From an uncultured Kiritimatiellota bacterium (lineage in GTDB: Bacteria; Verrucomicrobiota; Kiritimatiellia; RFP12; DVOR01), in contig CALXOF010000006.1 in NCBI GenBank assembly GCA_944389945.1, forward strand, positions 107,680 through 171,679: a DNA stretch of 64,000 nucleotides, given 5' to 3'. The translations under genes and the position numbers were made by a program. This document shows positions 9,212-16,945 of this stretch, piece after piece. Every line of letters begins with the position of its first letter. Positions within the stretch are counted from its first letter, which is position 1. The notes under the pieces are model-generated. The model was given only the letters and a program-made list of their open reading frames with translations, did not search any database and was not told the DNA's origin.

Positions 9212-11092
9212 TTAGGGTTCTTTGGGGGAGATGGCGAGGGCGCGGAGGGCGTTGAGGATGGCGAGGAAGGCGACGCCGACGTCGGCGAAGACGGCGAGCC
9301 AGAGGTTGGCGAGGCCGAGGGCGCCGAGGATGAGGATGGCGGCTTTGACGCCGATGGCGAAGATGATGTTTTGCCAGGCGATGGTGAGGGTGCCGCGGGA
9401 GATGCGGATGGCGGCGGCGAGCTTGGAGGGGCGGTCGTCCATGAGTACGACGTCGGCGGCTTCGATGGCGGCGTCGGAGCCGAGGGCGCCCATGGCGACG
9501 CCGAGGTCGGCGCGGGCGAGGACGGGGGCGTCGTTGATGCCGTCGCCGACGAAGGCGAGGCGGGCTTTGGGGGTGGCGTGGGTTTCGTTGAGGAGGCGCT
9601 CGAGGTGGGTGACTTTGTCGGCGGGGAGGAGTTTGGCGTGCCAGGCGTCGAGGCCGAGGGTTTCGGCGACGGCGCGTGCGGCGGGCTCGTTGTCGCCGGT
9701 GAGCATGACGGTTTTGCGGACGCCGGCGTGGTGGAGGCCGTCGATGGCGGCTTTGGCGTCTTCTTTGGGTTGGTCTTGGGCGACGATGGCGCCGGCGTAG
9801 GTGCCGTCGATGGCGATCAGGATGGTGGAGCCGGGGAGGGTGAGGGCGTCGGCAGGGGGCTCGATGGCGTTGGCGCGGAGGAGGGCGGCGTTGCCGGCGA
9901 GGATGGTGCGGCCGTGGACATCGGCGGAGACGCCGCGGCCGGCGTGTTCGCGGAGGTTGGCGACGGCGGCGGGGTCGATGGGACTGGGTGCGGCGGCGAC
10001 GATGGCTTTGGCGAGGGGGTGGGTGGAGGCGCTCTCGGCGTGGGCGGCGAGGGTGAGGAGGGTGGTGCGGTCGAAGCCTGGGGCGGGGAGGACTTGGGTG
10101 ACGGCGAAGGCGCCGCGGGTGAGGGTGCCGGTTTTGTCGAAGACGACGGTGCGGACGTGGGCGAGGGTCTCGAGGGCGTTGCTGCCTTTGAGGAGGACGC
10201 CGCGGCGGCTGGCGGCGCCGATGCCCCCGAAGAAGCTCAGCGGCACGGAGATGACGAGGGCGCAGGGGCAGGAGATGACCAGGAAGGTGAGCGCGCGGTA
10301 GACCCAGTCGCCCCAGGCGCCGCCGAAGAGGAGGGGCGGGGTGAGCGCCAGGAGGAGGGCGGCGATGCAGACGAAGGGGGTGTAGACGCGGGCGAAGCGG
10401 GTGATGAAGGCTTCGGTGCGGGCTTTGCGCTCGGCGGCTTCTTCAACGAGCTGGAGGATGCGGGCGACGGTGGAGTCGCCGTAGTGTTTGTCGGCGCGGA
10501 TTTCGAGGAGGCCGGAGAGGTTGATGCAGCCGCTGGGGGCGGGGTCGCCGGGCAGCACGGGGCGGGGGAGGGATTCGCCGGTGAGGGCGGCGGTGTCGAG
10601 GGTGGATTCGCCTTTGAGGATGGTGCCGTCGAGGGGGACGCGTTCGCCGGGGCGGACGAGGATGGTCTCGCCGACCTGGACTTCTTCGGGGTCGACGCGG
10701 AGGGTCTGGCCGCCGCGGAGGACGTTGGCGAAGTCGGGGCGGATGTCCATGAGGGCGGCGATACTGCCGCGCGTGCGGCCGACGGCGTAGGCTTGGAACC
10801 ACTCGCCCACCTGGTAGAAGAGCATGACGGCGGCGCCCTCGGCGAAGTCGCCCAGGGCCATCGCGCCGACCGAGGCGACGGCCATCAGGAAATTCTCGTC
10901 GAAGACTTCGCCGCGCAGGATGTTGCGGAGCGACGCCCACAGGACGTCCCAGCCGGCGATGACGTAGGCCACGGCGAAGACGCCGCGCGCGGCCCAGCCG
11001 GAACAAAGCGTGTCAGGCACGCACCAGCCCGCCGCGAAGACGGCCAGGCCAATGAGGATGCGGATCAACTCAAGACGTTGTTTGCGGGACAT
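9212..11092 (-). CDS. Heavy-metal P1B-type ATPase (Zn/Cd/Pb exporter family)
   Basis: A 626-residue membrane ATPase that would pump soft divalent metal ions out of the cytoplasm. In order: transmembrane helices, the actuator loop with TGES near residue 171, the metal-selecting SCPCAL in a membrane helix near 275, DKTGTLT with the phosphorylated Asp near 319, the HP of the P1B nucleotide domain (STHPLA), TGDN and GDGINDAP. The ISCPCALVISVP context is that of the ZntA/CadA group (P1B-2) rather than copper pumps, by family knowledge. It has no N-terminal HMA domain; a separate HMA protein is encoded just upstream at 11199-11414. I start at ATG 11092, with AGGA about 8 bases before it, rather than at the TTG six codons upstream. 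Exact metal specificity is inferred. Confidence 0.93.
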   Translation of the reverse strand: MSRKQRLELIRILIGLAVFAAGWCVPDTLCSGWAARGVFAVAYVIAGWDVLWASLRNILRGEVFDENFLMAVASVGAMALGDFAEGAAVMLFYQVGEWFQAYAVGRTRGSIAALMDIRPDFANVLRGGQTLRVDPEEVQVGETILVRPGERVPLDGTILKGESTLDTAALTGESLPRPVLPGDPAPSGCINLSGLLEIRADKHYGDSTVARILQLVEEAAERKARTEAFITRFARVYTPFVCIAALLLALTPPLLFGGAWGDWVYRALTFLVISCPCALVISVPLSFFGGIGAASRRGVLLKGSNALETLAHVRTVVFDKTGTLTRGAFAVTQVLPAPGFDRTTLLTLAAHAESASTHPLAKAIVAAAPSPIDPAAVANLREHAGRGVSADVHGRTILAGNAALLRANAIEPPADALTLPGSTILIAIDGTYAGAIVAQDQPKEDAKAAIDGLHHAGVRKTVMLTGDNEPAARAVAETLGLDAWHAKLLPADKVTHLERLLNETHATPKARLAFVGDGINDAPVLARADLGVAMGALGSDAAIEAADVVLMDDRPSKLAAAIRISRGTLTIAWQNIIFAIGVKAAILILGALGLANLWLAVFADVGVAFLAILNALRALAISPKEP

Positions 11093-11198
11093 CGCAGGAT
11101 TCCTTTCCAAAAGTCGCGTTGGCCACGTCAGGGCCTGTGGGCCTGGCCCCCTGGCCGGGGCGCCGTCCGCTCGCCGGGGTGGGGCGGACGCGGCGGCC

Positions 11199-11414
11199 TC
11201 AGGCCATCACGACATCGGGTTCCATCTTGTGCACCAGGGCTTTCGCCGAGGCGATCACCTCGTCCCAGCGGGCATCGTCGCCTTCCAGGCTCATCCGCTG
11301 CGTGAGGAAGTTCACCGAGGCGTGCTCCACGCCTTCGAGCTTGGCGAGCGCACGCTCCAGTTTCGCCGCGCAATTCGCGCAATCAAGGCCCTTCAACCGG
11401 AAGGATTGTTTCAT
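11199..11414 (-). CDS. Stand-alone heavy-metal-associated (HMA) domain protein
   Basis: A 71-residue single-domain protein of the ferredoxin-like HMA fold. The metal-binding GLDCANCAAKLE loop carries the two cysteines of the CxxC motif. It lies 106 bases upstream of the metal ATPase on the same strand and is probably co-transcribed. Since that ATPase lacks its usual N-terminal HMA domain, this small protein probably serves as its detached metal-binding module or chaperone (inference). The start ATG 11414 has AGGAG 8 bases upstream. A strong promoter and a perfect inverted repeat lie directly upstream, so the pair is likely metal regulated. Confidence 0.88.
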   Translation of the reverse strand: MKQSFRLKGLDCANCAAKLERALAKLEGVEHASVNFLTQRMSLEGDDARWDEVIASAKALVHKMEPDVVMA

Positions 11415-11441
11415 GGCAGGACTCCTTTCTGTCGCCCTTGG

Positions 11442-11459
11442 GTCAAACCTATGTTTGAC
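11442..11459 (-). promoter_or_regulatory. Operator-like inverted repeat before the HMA-ATPase operon
   Basis: GTCAAAC and GTTTGAC form a perfect 7+7 inverted repeat with a 4-base spacer, just downstream of the -10 box and before the ribosome binding site. A repressor bound here would block transcription, as ArsR/SmtB or similar metal sensors do; the regulator is not in view. Confidence 0.6.
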
Positions 11460-11472
11460 TGAAGACGGCGCT

Positions 11473-11502
11473 ATAGTACCGCAATCCGGGTGTTATTGTC
11501 AA
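11473..11502 (-). promoter_or_regulatory. Sigma-70-like promoter of the metal-export operon
   Basis: Reading leftward, TTGACA (11497-11502) is separated by 18 bases from TACTAT (11473-11478). The box is about 60 bases upstream of the HMA protein start. Confidence 0.75.
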
Positions 11503-11519
11503 GCGTTCATTTGAGTGTT

Positions 11520-11942
11520 AGGCCACAGAAAAGGACTACCAGCGTGAGGGAACCGCAGATTGTTCCGTCGCTTCGCTAGGAAGACCTTTGGTGACACAGA
11601 TTTTGGGCAGATTAAGGGCGTGCTACCGCACGCAGGACTGCCAGAATATCTTTACCACAAAGGTCACAAAGAACCACAAAGGACACAAAGGGAATTGGCT
11701 GATTAGCTGATTGGAGGGGTGTGGGGCGCTGCCTCACGCCCCGGCAGGGGTGGCAGGGCCACGCCCCTTCGTTCTCCCTGCACCCCCGGCACGTCTGCGA
11801 CGTGCCAACTAGCACGGCGGAATAACGTTGAAGAAAGCCAAGCTTCTAACCCTCTAAACTTCCAACCTTCCAATCGCCCCTGTCCCGCCGGCACGTCTGT
11901 GACGTGCCAAAAGGCGACAGACCAAACTTCTAATTTCCTCGG
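11520..11942. repeat. Intergenic mosaic (modules C, D, E and GCACGTC hairpins)
   Basis: No gene. A C module (CCGCAGATT ... CTGCCAGAAT, about 11549-11648) is followed by a D string of CACAAAGG units (11651-11695), an E string (TTGGCTGATTAGCTGATTGG), and two copies of a hairpin GCACGTCTGYGACGTGC near 11790 and 11890 separated by an E-type AAGCTTCTAA stretch. Confidence 0.75.
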
Positions 11943-12572
11943 TCAGAGGAGGCGGGGTGGGAGGAGGCGGAGGGTGGGGATGACGGGGAAGCCGGCGGTG
12001 GCGAGTCGGGTGGCGTTTTGGTGGCCGGCGGAGCAGAGGATGCAGTCCCAGCCTTGGGAGCGGGCGACTTCGGCGTCGTGGAGGGTGTCGCCGACGAGGA
12101 GGACGGGGCCTTGGAGGTTGAGGCCGCGGGCGGCGTCTTCTTTGGAGGCGCCGTCGTAGTTTCGGGAGCCGCGGATGAAGTCGAGGTAGGGGGTGAGGCC
12201 GAATTGGCGGAGCTGCATCTCGAGGATGCCTTGCTCAAGGGCGGAGAGGATGCCTTGGCGGATGCCGGCGGCGCGGAAGGCGAGGAGGGCCTCGCGGGCG
12301 CCGTCTTGGAGGCGGAGGTGGCGGGAGAAGAGGTAGCGCATGTGGAAGCTTTCACCGAGGGCCTCCCAGTCGAAGGGGGTGGCGGGGACCATGCCGAGCT
12401 CGCGGTAGAAGTCGGCGACGGGGAAGCGGAAGCGGGCGCGGTAGTCTTCTGCGGTGAGGGGGTGGAGGCGGTTGGCGCGGAGGATGGCGTTGAGGGCGTC
12501 GAGGCAGGCGCGGACGTCGTCGAGGAGGGTGCCGTTGAAGTCCCAGACGATGGTGCGGGGGGTGTTGGGCAT
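11943..12572 (-). CDS. HAD-family phosphatase, phosphoglycolate phosphatase-like
   Basis: A 209-residue haloacid dehalogenase-like hydrolase of the Gph type. Motif I is WDFNGTLLDD, with the nucleophile Asp of DFNGT; the usual second Asp (general acid) is Asn, a variant that I recall from other WDxNGT members of the family. ILSALEQ supplies the motif II Ser, a Lys in GASKEDA fits motif III, and LVGDTLHDAEVA is motif IV. A helical cap lies between motifs I and II. Likely substrate is a small phosphorylated metabolite such as phosphoglycolate, but this cannot be decided here. ATG 12572 has AAAGGAA 8 bases upstream. It follows the FtsW-like gene by 39 bases and may share its transcript. Confidence 0.82.
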   Translation of the reverse strand: MPNTPRTIVWDFNGTLLDDVRACLDALNAILRANRLHPLTAEDYRARFRFPVADFYRELGMVPATPFDWEALGESFHMRYLFSRHLRLQDGAREALLAFRAAGIRQGILSALEQGILEMQLRQFGLTPYLDFIRGSRNYDGASKEDAARGLNLQGPVLLVGDTLHDAEVARSQGWDCILCSAGHQNATRLATAGFPVIPTLRLLPPRLL

Positions 12573-12611
12573 GGGGGTGTTCCTTTCGGGCGGGGGTGGT
12601 TTTGGGGGAGG

Positions 12612-13730
12612 TTAGGTGAGGGAGATGAGGCGGCCGCCGGGGGGCGGGGGGAGGTCTTCTGCGGCGGAGGTGGTGCGCGCGACGCCGAGGAGGACGCCGA
12701 TGGCGGCATAGGAGGAAAGGAGGGAGGAGCCGCCGTAGGAGAGGAAGGGGAGGGCGAGGCCTTTGGTGGGGAAGATGTGGGTGACGACGGCGATGTTGGC
12801 GAAGGCTTGGGCGCAGATGAGGGTGACGGCGCCGATGGCCAGGGCCATGCCTTGGCGGTCGGGGGCGCGGAGGGCGATGGCACAGCCGCAGAGGAGGATG
12901 AGGAAGTAGGCGGTGGCGACGGAGGCGGTGGCGACGAGGCCGAGGTCTTCGGCAATGACTGCTAAGATGAAGTCGGTATGACACTCGGGGAGGTAGTGTT
13001 CTTTTTGGATGCCGCGGCCAAGGCCGACGCCCCAGGCGCCGCCGTTCTGGAAGGCGATTTCGGATTGTTTGGCTTGGTAGTTTTCGCCTTCCTGCTCGTT
13101 GATGAGGCGGGCGCGGCGGTTGTCGTTGGTGAGGAGGAGTGCCGCGACGACGACGAGGGCGAGGAGAGCTGGGATGGCAATGCGGCGGAAGCGGGCGCCG
13201 CTGGTGAGGAGGGTGAGGCCGCAGAGGCCGCAAAGGATGAGGGTGCTGCCGAAGTCGGGTTGGCAGAGGACGAGCCCGAGGAGGATGCCGATGTAGGCCA
13301 AGGGGATGATGAAGCCGAGTTCCCAACGTTGGACCAGGGGGCCGATGCGGCCGAAGTAGCCGGAGATGAAAATGATGGCGCCGAGCTTGACGAACTCGGC
13401 GGGCTGGACGTTGATGGGGCCGAGGCCAATCCAGCGGCGGGAACCGGCAATGGTCTTGCCGATGCCGGGGACGAAGATCAGGAGCAGGGCTAAGAACATA
13501 CCAATGGCGAGGCACCAAAGGAAGGTCTTGTTGAGGTAGAGGTGGTAGTCGAGGCGGTAGAAGAGGGTCATCATGCAGAGGCCAGCAACGAAGAAGGCGG
13601 ACTGCATGATGACGTAGTGGTAAGGATGGTCGGCAGCCTCGATTTTACCGACGTAGGAAAGGGTGAGGATGCCCAGGAGGGTGAGCCCAAAGGCGAGCGC
13701 GAAGATGGTTCTGGCGCAGAAGCGAATCAT
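12612..13730 (-). CDS. FtsW/RodA/SpoVE-family peptidoglycan polymerase
   Basis: A 372-residue polytopic membrane protein of the SEDS family, which polymerises lipid II into glycan strands with a partner class B PBP during division or elongation. It has about ten hydrophobic segments and the family signatures GSRRWIGLGPINVQPAEFVKL near residue 95 and FPTKGLALPFLSYGGSS near the C-terminus; the long NEQEGENYQAKQSEIAFQNG loop with GGAWGVGLGRG matches FtsW more than RodA. The start ATG 13730 has GGAG about 8 bases upstream; a TTG seven codons earlier is less likely. A terminator separates it from the upstream LysM gene, so it probably has its own promoter in the 65-base gap. Confidence 0.9.
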   Translation of the reverse strand: MIRFCARTIFALAFGLTLLGILTLSYVGKIEAADHPYHYVIMQSAFFVAGLCMMTLFYRLDYHLYLNKTFLWCLAIGMFLALLLIFVPGIGKTIAGSRRWIGLGPINVQPAEFVKLGAIIFISGYFGRIGPLVQRWELGFIIPLAYIGILLGLVLCQPDFGSTLILCGLCGLTLLTSGARFRRIAIPALLALVVVAALLLTNDNRRARLINEQEGENYQAKQSEIAFQNGGAWGVGLGRGIQKEHYLPECHTDFILAVIAEDLGLVATASVATAYFLILLCGCAIALRAPDRQGMALAIGAVTLICAQAFANIAVVTHIFPTKGLALPFLSYGGSSLLSSYAAIGVLLGVARTTSAAEDLPPPPGGRLISLT

Positions 13731-13748
13731 GTCGGGGCTCCGTGGGGG

Positions 13749-13777
13749 CAAAAAAGGGCGCGGCGTGGCCGCGCCCT
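13749..13777 (-). terminator. Rho-independent terminator of the LysM lipoprotein gene
   Basis: On the minus strand, AGGGCGCGGC and GCCGCGCCCT form a perfect 10-base stem with a 3-base loop, followed by a run of six T. Confidence 0.88.
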
Positions 13778-13795
13778 GTCAATCGCCGGGCGATC

Positions 13796-14815
13796 TTATT
13801 GGGCGGCGCCGGCGGGGATTTTGAGGGTGGTGCCGGGGGCGACCTCGGTGGTGGCGTCGTCAAGGCCGTTGGCGGCGCGGAGGGTGGAGAGCGTCACGCC
13901 CCACTTGATGGCGACCTGGACGAGGTCTTCGCCGGGCTGGACGACGTAGGTCTGGGTGTCGGCCGCGGGGGCGGGGGGCGGCGGGGGCAGGGCTTCGGCG
14001 CCGAGGCCTTCCTCGACGGGCGGGGGCGGGAGCGGCTCGGGCTGGGCGATGGGGGCGGGCTCTTCCTTGGGCTCTTCGGCCTTGGGGGCGACGGGGGCGG
14101 CGGGCTTGGGCTCGGTCTTCTTGGGCGTGGGCTTGGCGGCGGAGTTGTCCTTCAGGGTGATGACGCGGCCGCGGGCCTTGGCGCCGGGGATGGAGAGCTT
14201 CTGGCCAACGAAGATGGTGTCGCCCTTCAGGTTGTTGGCCTTCTGGATGGTGGCGATGGAGACGCCGTGGGTGAGGGCGATACCGCCAAGGACGTCGCCG
14301 GGCTGGACGACGTAGACGGTGGAGCCCTTGGCGGGGGCGGCGGCGGGCTTGGCGGCGCGCGGCTTGGGGGCCTTGGTGACGTCGGTGCCGGCGGGGAGGT
14401 AGACCTTCTGGCCGATCATGAGGCGGTCGGGGTTGCCGCGCAGGGAGGGGTTGAGGGCCAGGATGTCGGCCTGGCGGACGCCGAAGCGGACGGAGAGCGC
14501 GCTGATGGAGTCACCCGCGGTGACGGTGTAGGCGACCGGCTTGGGGTGCTCGATGGGCTTGACGGGCTTGGCCTCGACGGGCGCGGGCGCCGGGGTGGCC
14601 TCGGGCGCGGTCTCGATGACCGGGAGCGGCTCGGCCTCGGTGGGCTCGATAACGGGCTCGGCGGCGACCTCGGCCTGCTCTTGACGCTCTTCGGCGGCGG
14701 TGACCTCGGCGGCCTCGAGACGGGCGCGGTCTGCGGAGGCGGTTTGCTTGGTGGCGCAGCCGGTGATCAACGCGGCGGCGGCAAGGGAAAGGGTGACGAG
14801 CACTTGCTGCTTCAT
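13796..14815 (-). CDS. LysM-repeat lipoprotein
   Basis: A 339-residue envelope protein. The N-terminus is a lipoprotein signal with lipobox LITGC (Cys near 20). A Glu/Ala/Pro-rich linker follows, then three LysM domains: YTVTAGDSISALSVRFG (about 93-140), YVVQPGDVLGGIALTHG (about 163-210) and YVVQPGEDLVQVAIKWG (about 290-337), separated by Pro/Lys/Ala linkers. LysM domains bind N-acetylglucosamine in peptidoglycan, so this protein probably anchors to the cell wall from a lipid-modified end; no catalytic domain is present. ATG 14815 has AGGAG 7 bases upstream; earlier codons in the frame have no ribosome binding site and would hide the signal peptide. Its neighbour FtsW also acts on the wall. 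Confidence 0.88.
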   Translation of the reverse strand: MKQQVLVTLSLAAAALITGCATKQTASADRARLEAAEVTAAEERQEQAEVAAEPVIEPTEAEPLPVIETAPEATPAPAPVEAKPVKPIEHPKPVAYTVTAGDSISALSVRFGVRQADILALNPSLRGNPDRLMIGQKVYLPAGTDVTKAPKPRAAKPAAAPAKGSTVYVVQPGDVLGGIALTHGVSIATIQKANNLKGDTIFVGQKLSIPGAKARGRVITLKDNSAAKPTPKKTEPKPAAPVAPKAEEPKEEPAPIAQPEPLPPPPVEEGLGAEALPPPPPAPAADTQTYVVQPGEDLVQVAIKWGVTLSTLRAANGLDDATTEVAPGTTLKIPAGAAQ

Positions 14816-14869
14816 GTGAGAACTCCTGGGCTTTCGGGCGCTTCCGCCCAACACATCTATATACTAGCA

Positions 14870-15190
14870 AAAGCCCCCCCCCGCCGCAAGCGTTATTGGG
14901 GCGGCTCCGCCGCCCCAATAACGCGGAGAACGGAAAACGGAGAACGGAGAACGGAACGCGCGGCAAGCGCGCGACGGGCAAGCCGTTGTCCAACAGTCAT
15001 TCTGGCAGTACTGCCGGCGGCAGCCGGCCCCTAATCGGCTCCAATCGGCGGAATCGGCGGTTCCCTTGGTCGTCTCAGGCGACGCGGTAGGACCAATAGG
15101 ACCTATAGGACGAATAGGACGATGGCTGACGCCGCTTTGGACGACGATTTATCCGTCGCGCGCTTGCCGCGCGCATCTGTTCTCCGTTCT
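14870..15190. repeat. Intergenic mosaic (modules F, A, C, B, A)
   Basis: No gene. An F hairpin (GGGGCGGCTCCGCCGCCCC, about 14893) is followed by GGAGAACGG purine runs with a CGCGCGGCAAGCGCGCG hairpin, a C module in reverse (CATTCTGGCAG ... CGGTTCCC, 14998-15065), a B module (GACGCGGTAGGAC, then three ATAGGAC units, 15078-15137) and a reverse A module ending at the rpsO terminator. Confidence 0.8.
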
Positions 15191-15192
15191 CC

Positions 15193-15230
15193 AAAAAGAA
15201 AAGAGGCACCCGCGGGGGTGCCTCTTTTCT
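15193..15230 (-). terminator. Terminator of rpsO
   Basis: AAAGAGGCACCC and GGGTGCCTCTTT form a stem around a short GC loop, flanked by A-rich and T-rich runs on both sides, so it can work in both directions; it ends the minus-strand rpsO transcript. Confidence 0.88.
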
Positions 15231-15248
15231 TTGGCCCGAACGGGCCAC

Positions 15249-15506
15249 TCAGCGGCGCAGGCCGAGGTCGGCGACCACCTTGCGGTAGGCTTCCTCGTTG
15301 GTGCGCTTGAGGTAATCCAAAAGCTTGCGGCGGTTGTTCACCATGCGGATGAGGCCGTAACGGGAGGAGTTGTCCTTCTTGTTGGCCTTCAGGTGCTCGG
15401 TGAGCTGCTCGATGCGCTTGGTGAGCGTGGCGATCTGCACTTCGCTGGAGCCGGTGTCGCGCTCGTGACGGCGGAACTGCTCGCGGATGGCGTTTTTGTC
15501 GATCAT
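15249..15506 (-). CDS. rpsO: 30S ribosomal protein S15
   Basis: An 85-residue protein of the usual S15 length (about 88). It binds the central domain of 16S rRNA early in small-subunit assembly. Conserved parts include [45 protein letters not shown] and a C-terminal [13 protein letters not shown] start at ATG 15506 ([11 protein letters not shown]), with AGGA 8 bases upstream; ten codons more are open but unlike S15. In many bacteria rpsO and pnp are adjacent; here pnp is 17 kb away. Confidence 0.97.
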   Translation of the reverse strand: MIDKNAIREQFRRHERDTGSSEVQIATLTKRIEQLTEHLKANKKDNSSRYGLIRMVNNRRKLLDYLKRTNEEAYRKVVADLGLRR

Positions 15507-15654
15507 GGTGTCTGTCCTCTTTTGTGGGGTGTACACCTTTCTCAGCCGCCCCGGACTTCGGGGCTTGCCCGCAACGGGGAACGTATCCTAAGACACGTCG
15601 CAGGAAAGTCCCGGTAAGATACCACAATCCACCCGCCGAACGCAAGGGTTTTGC

Positions 15655-15660
15655 TATACT
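15655..15660 (+). promoter_or_regulatory. -10 box, probably leaderless mRNA of the decarboxylase gene
   Basis: TATACT ends 7 bases before the ATG at 15668, so transcription should begin at or one base before the start codon. No Shine-Dalgarno sequence fits in front of the ATG. Confidence 0.6.
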
Positions 15661-15667
15661 GTTTGCC

Positions 15668-16624
15668 ATGGAAAAGGTTCTTATCACCGGTGGTGCCGGG
15701 TTCATCGGCGCCAATCTCGCCCGCCGACTGCTCGCCGACGGCCACAGCGTCACCATCCTGGATGACTTCTACACCGGTCAGCGCGCCAACCTGGCCGGCC
15801 TCCCCGTCACCCTGCTGGAGCAGGATGTCCGCGACCCCATCCCCGGCGACTACGACTGGATCTTCAGCCTGGCCTGCCCCGCCTCGCCCCCGCACTACCA
15901 GCGCGACCCGCTCTTCACCCTCACCACCTCCATCGACGGCATCCGCCGCGTGCTAGAGGCGGCCGAGCGTTGCGGCGCGCGCGTCCTCCACGCCTCCACC
16001 AGCGAGGTCTACGGCGACCCGCTCGTCCACCCCCAGCCCGAGACCTACTGGGGCCACGTGAACACCCTGGGCATCCGCAGCTGCTACGACGAAGGCAAGC
16101 GTGCCGCCGAGGTCTTCGCCCTGGAGCACCGCCGTGCCCGCGGCACCGACGTCCGCCTCGTCCGCATCTTCAACACCTACGGCCCCTTCATGGACCCCAA
16201 GGACGGCCGCGTGGTCTCCAACTTCATCCTCCAAGCCCTGCGCGGCGAGCCCATCACCCTCTACGGCGACGGCGGCCAGACCCGCAGCTTCCAGTTCGTC
16301 GACGACCTCGTGGCCGGCTTCCTGGCCTACATCCGCGCCGACAAGGCCACGCTGGACGCCTTCTTCGCCTCCAAGGGCTACGCCATCCCCGTCCTCAACA
16401 TGGGTAACCCCGGCGAATTCACCGTCCGCCAGCTTGCCGAGGAAGTCCTCCGCCAGCTCCCCGAAAGCAAGAGCGAGCTGGTGACCCGTCCCCTCCCCGG
16501 CGACGACCCCAAGCGCCGCAAGCCCAATGTGTCCTGGGCCAAAGAATGCCTCGGCTGGGAGCCCCACATCCCCCTCCGCGACGGCCTCGCGAAGACCATC
16601 GCCTACTTCCGTGCCCTCGCATGA
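15668..16624 (+). CDS. UDP-glucuronate decarboxylase (UDP-xylose synthase) family
   Basis: A 318-residue short-chain dehydrogenase that would convert UDP-glucuronate to UDP-xylose for cell-surface glycans. The NAD-binding GGAGFIGANLA is at residues 7-17, the active-site region has STSEVYGDPLVHPQPE and the catalytic pair YDEGKR (Tyr and Lys), and RIFNTYGPFMDPKDGRVVSNF plus GGQTRSFQFVDDLV are typical of UXS and close relatives; SYDxGKR versus CYDEGKR supports UXS over dTDP-glucose dehydratase. Length is normal. ATG 15668 begins MEKVLITGG and is preceded by a -10 box with almost no leader. The stop TGA 16622-16624 lies in a short palindrome (16613-16628). Confidence 0.88.
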   Translation: MEKVLITGGAGFIGANLARRLLADGHSVTILDDFYTGQRANLAGLPVTLLEQDVRDPIPGDYDWIFSLACPASPPHYQRDPLFTLTTSIDGIRRVLEAAERCGARVLHASTSEVYGDPLVHPQPETYWGHVNTLGIRSCYDEGKRAAEVFALEHRRARGTDVRLVRIFNTYGPFMDPKDGRVVSNFILQALRGEPITLYGDGGQTRSFQFVDDLVAGFLAYIRADKATLDAFFASKGYAIPVLNMGNPGEFTVRQLAEEVLRQLPESKSELVTRPLPGDDPKRRKPNVSWAKECLGWEPHIPLRDGLAKTIAYFRALA

Positions 16625-16629
16625 GGGCG

Positions 16630-16935
16630 CGGGGCGCTGACGTTTGGAGAACGGAGAACGGAAAACGGAGAACGGAGCGCGCGACAAGCGCGCGACCGGT
16701 AAAACCAAGGAAGAACCGTGATGGTCATGCCCCCAAACAGAACCGCTCACGTCTTATCCATCGCCCCGCAGGGGCGCCTCCTGTATCTCCTGAATCTCCT
16801 GTATCTCCTGACATTCTGGCGTCCTGCCGGCGGCAGCCGGCCCCTAATCGGCTCCAATCTGCGGAATCGGCGGTTCCCCATTCTGGCAGCCTTTGCGTTC
16901 CTTTGTGCCCTTTGTGGGTGCCCGCGCAGCGACGC
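16630..16935. repeat. Intergenic mosaic (modules A, C, D)
   Basis: No gene. GGAGAACGG runs (from 16649) with a GCGCGCGACAAGCGCGCG hairpin, a string of CTCCTGTATCTCCTG (about 16770-16810), a reverse C module (CATTCTGGCGTCCTGCCGG, CGGCAGCCGG, CGGTTCCCC) and a D-type TTTGTGCCCTTTGTGG lead directly up to the helicase start. Confidence 0.75.
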
Positions 16936-16945
16936 GTAGGGTGAG

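Noticed and set aside
9185..11305. A 706-codon plus-strand frame opposite the metal ATPase
   Set aside because: Low-complexity Gly/Asp/Glu translation, codon-shadow of a gene with all P-type ATPase motifs on the other strand.
11612..11894. Short open frames in the intergenic mosaics (also near 25300, 38000, 59000 and 63600)
   Set aside because: They read the repeat modules; the same translations recur in different frames and lack start signals.
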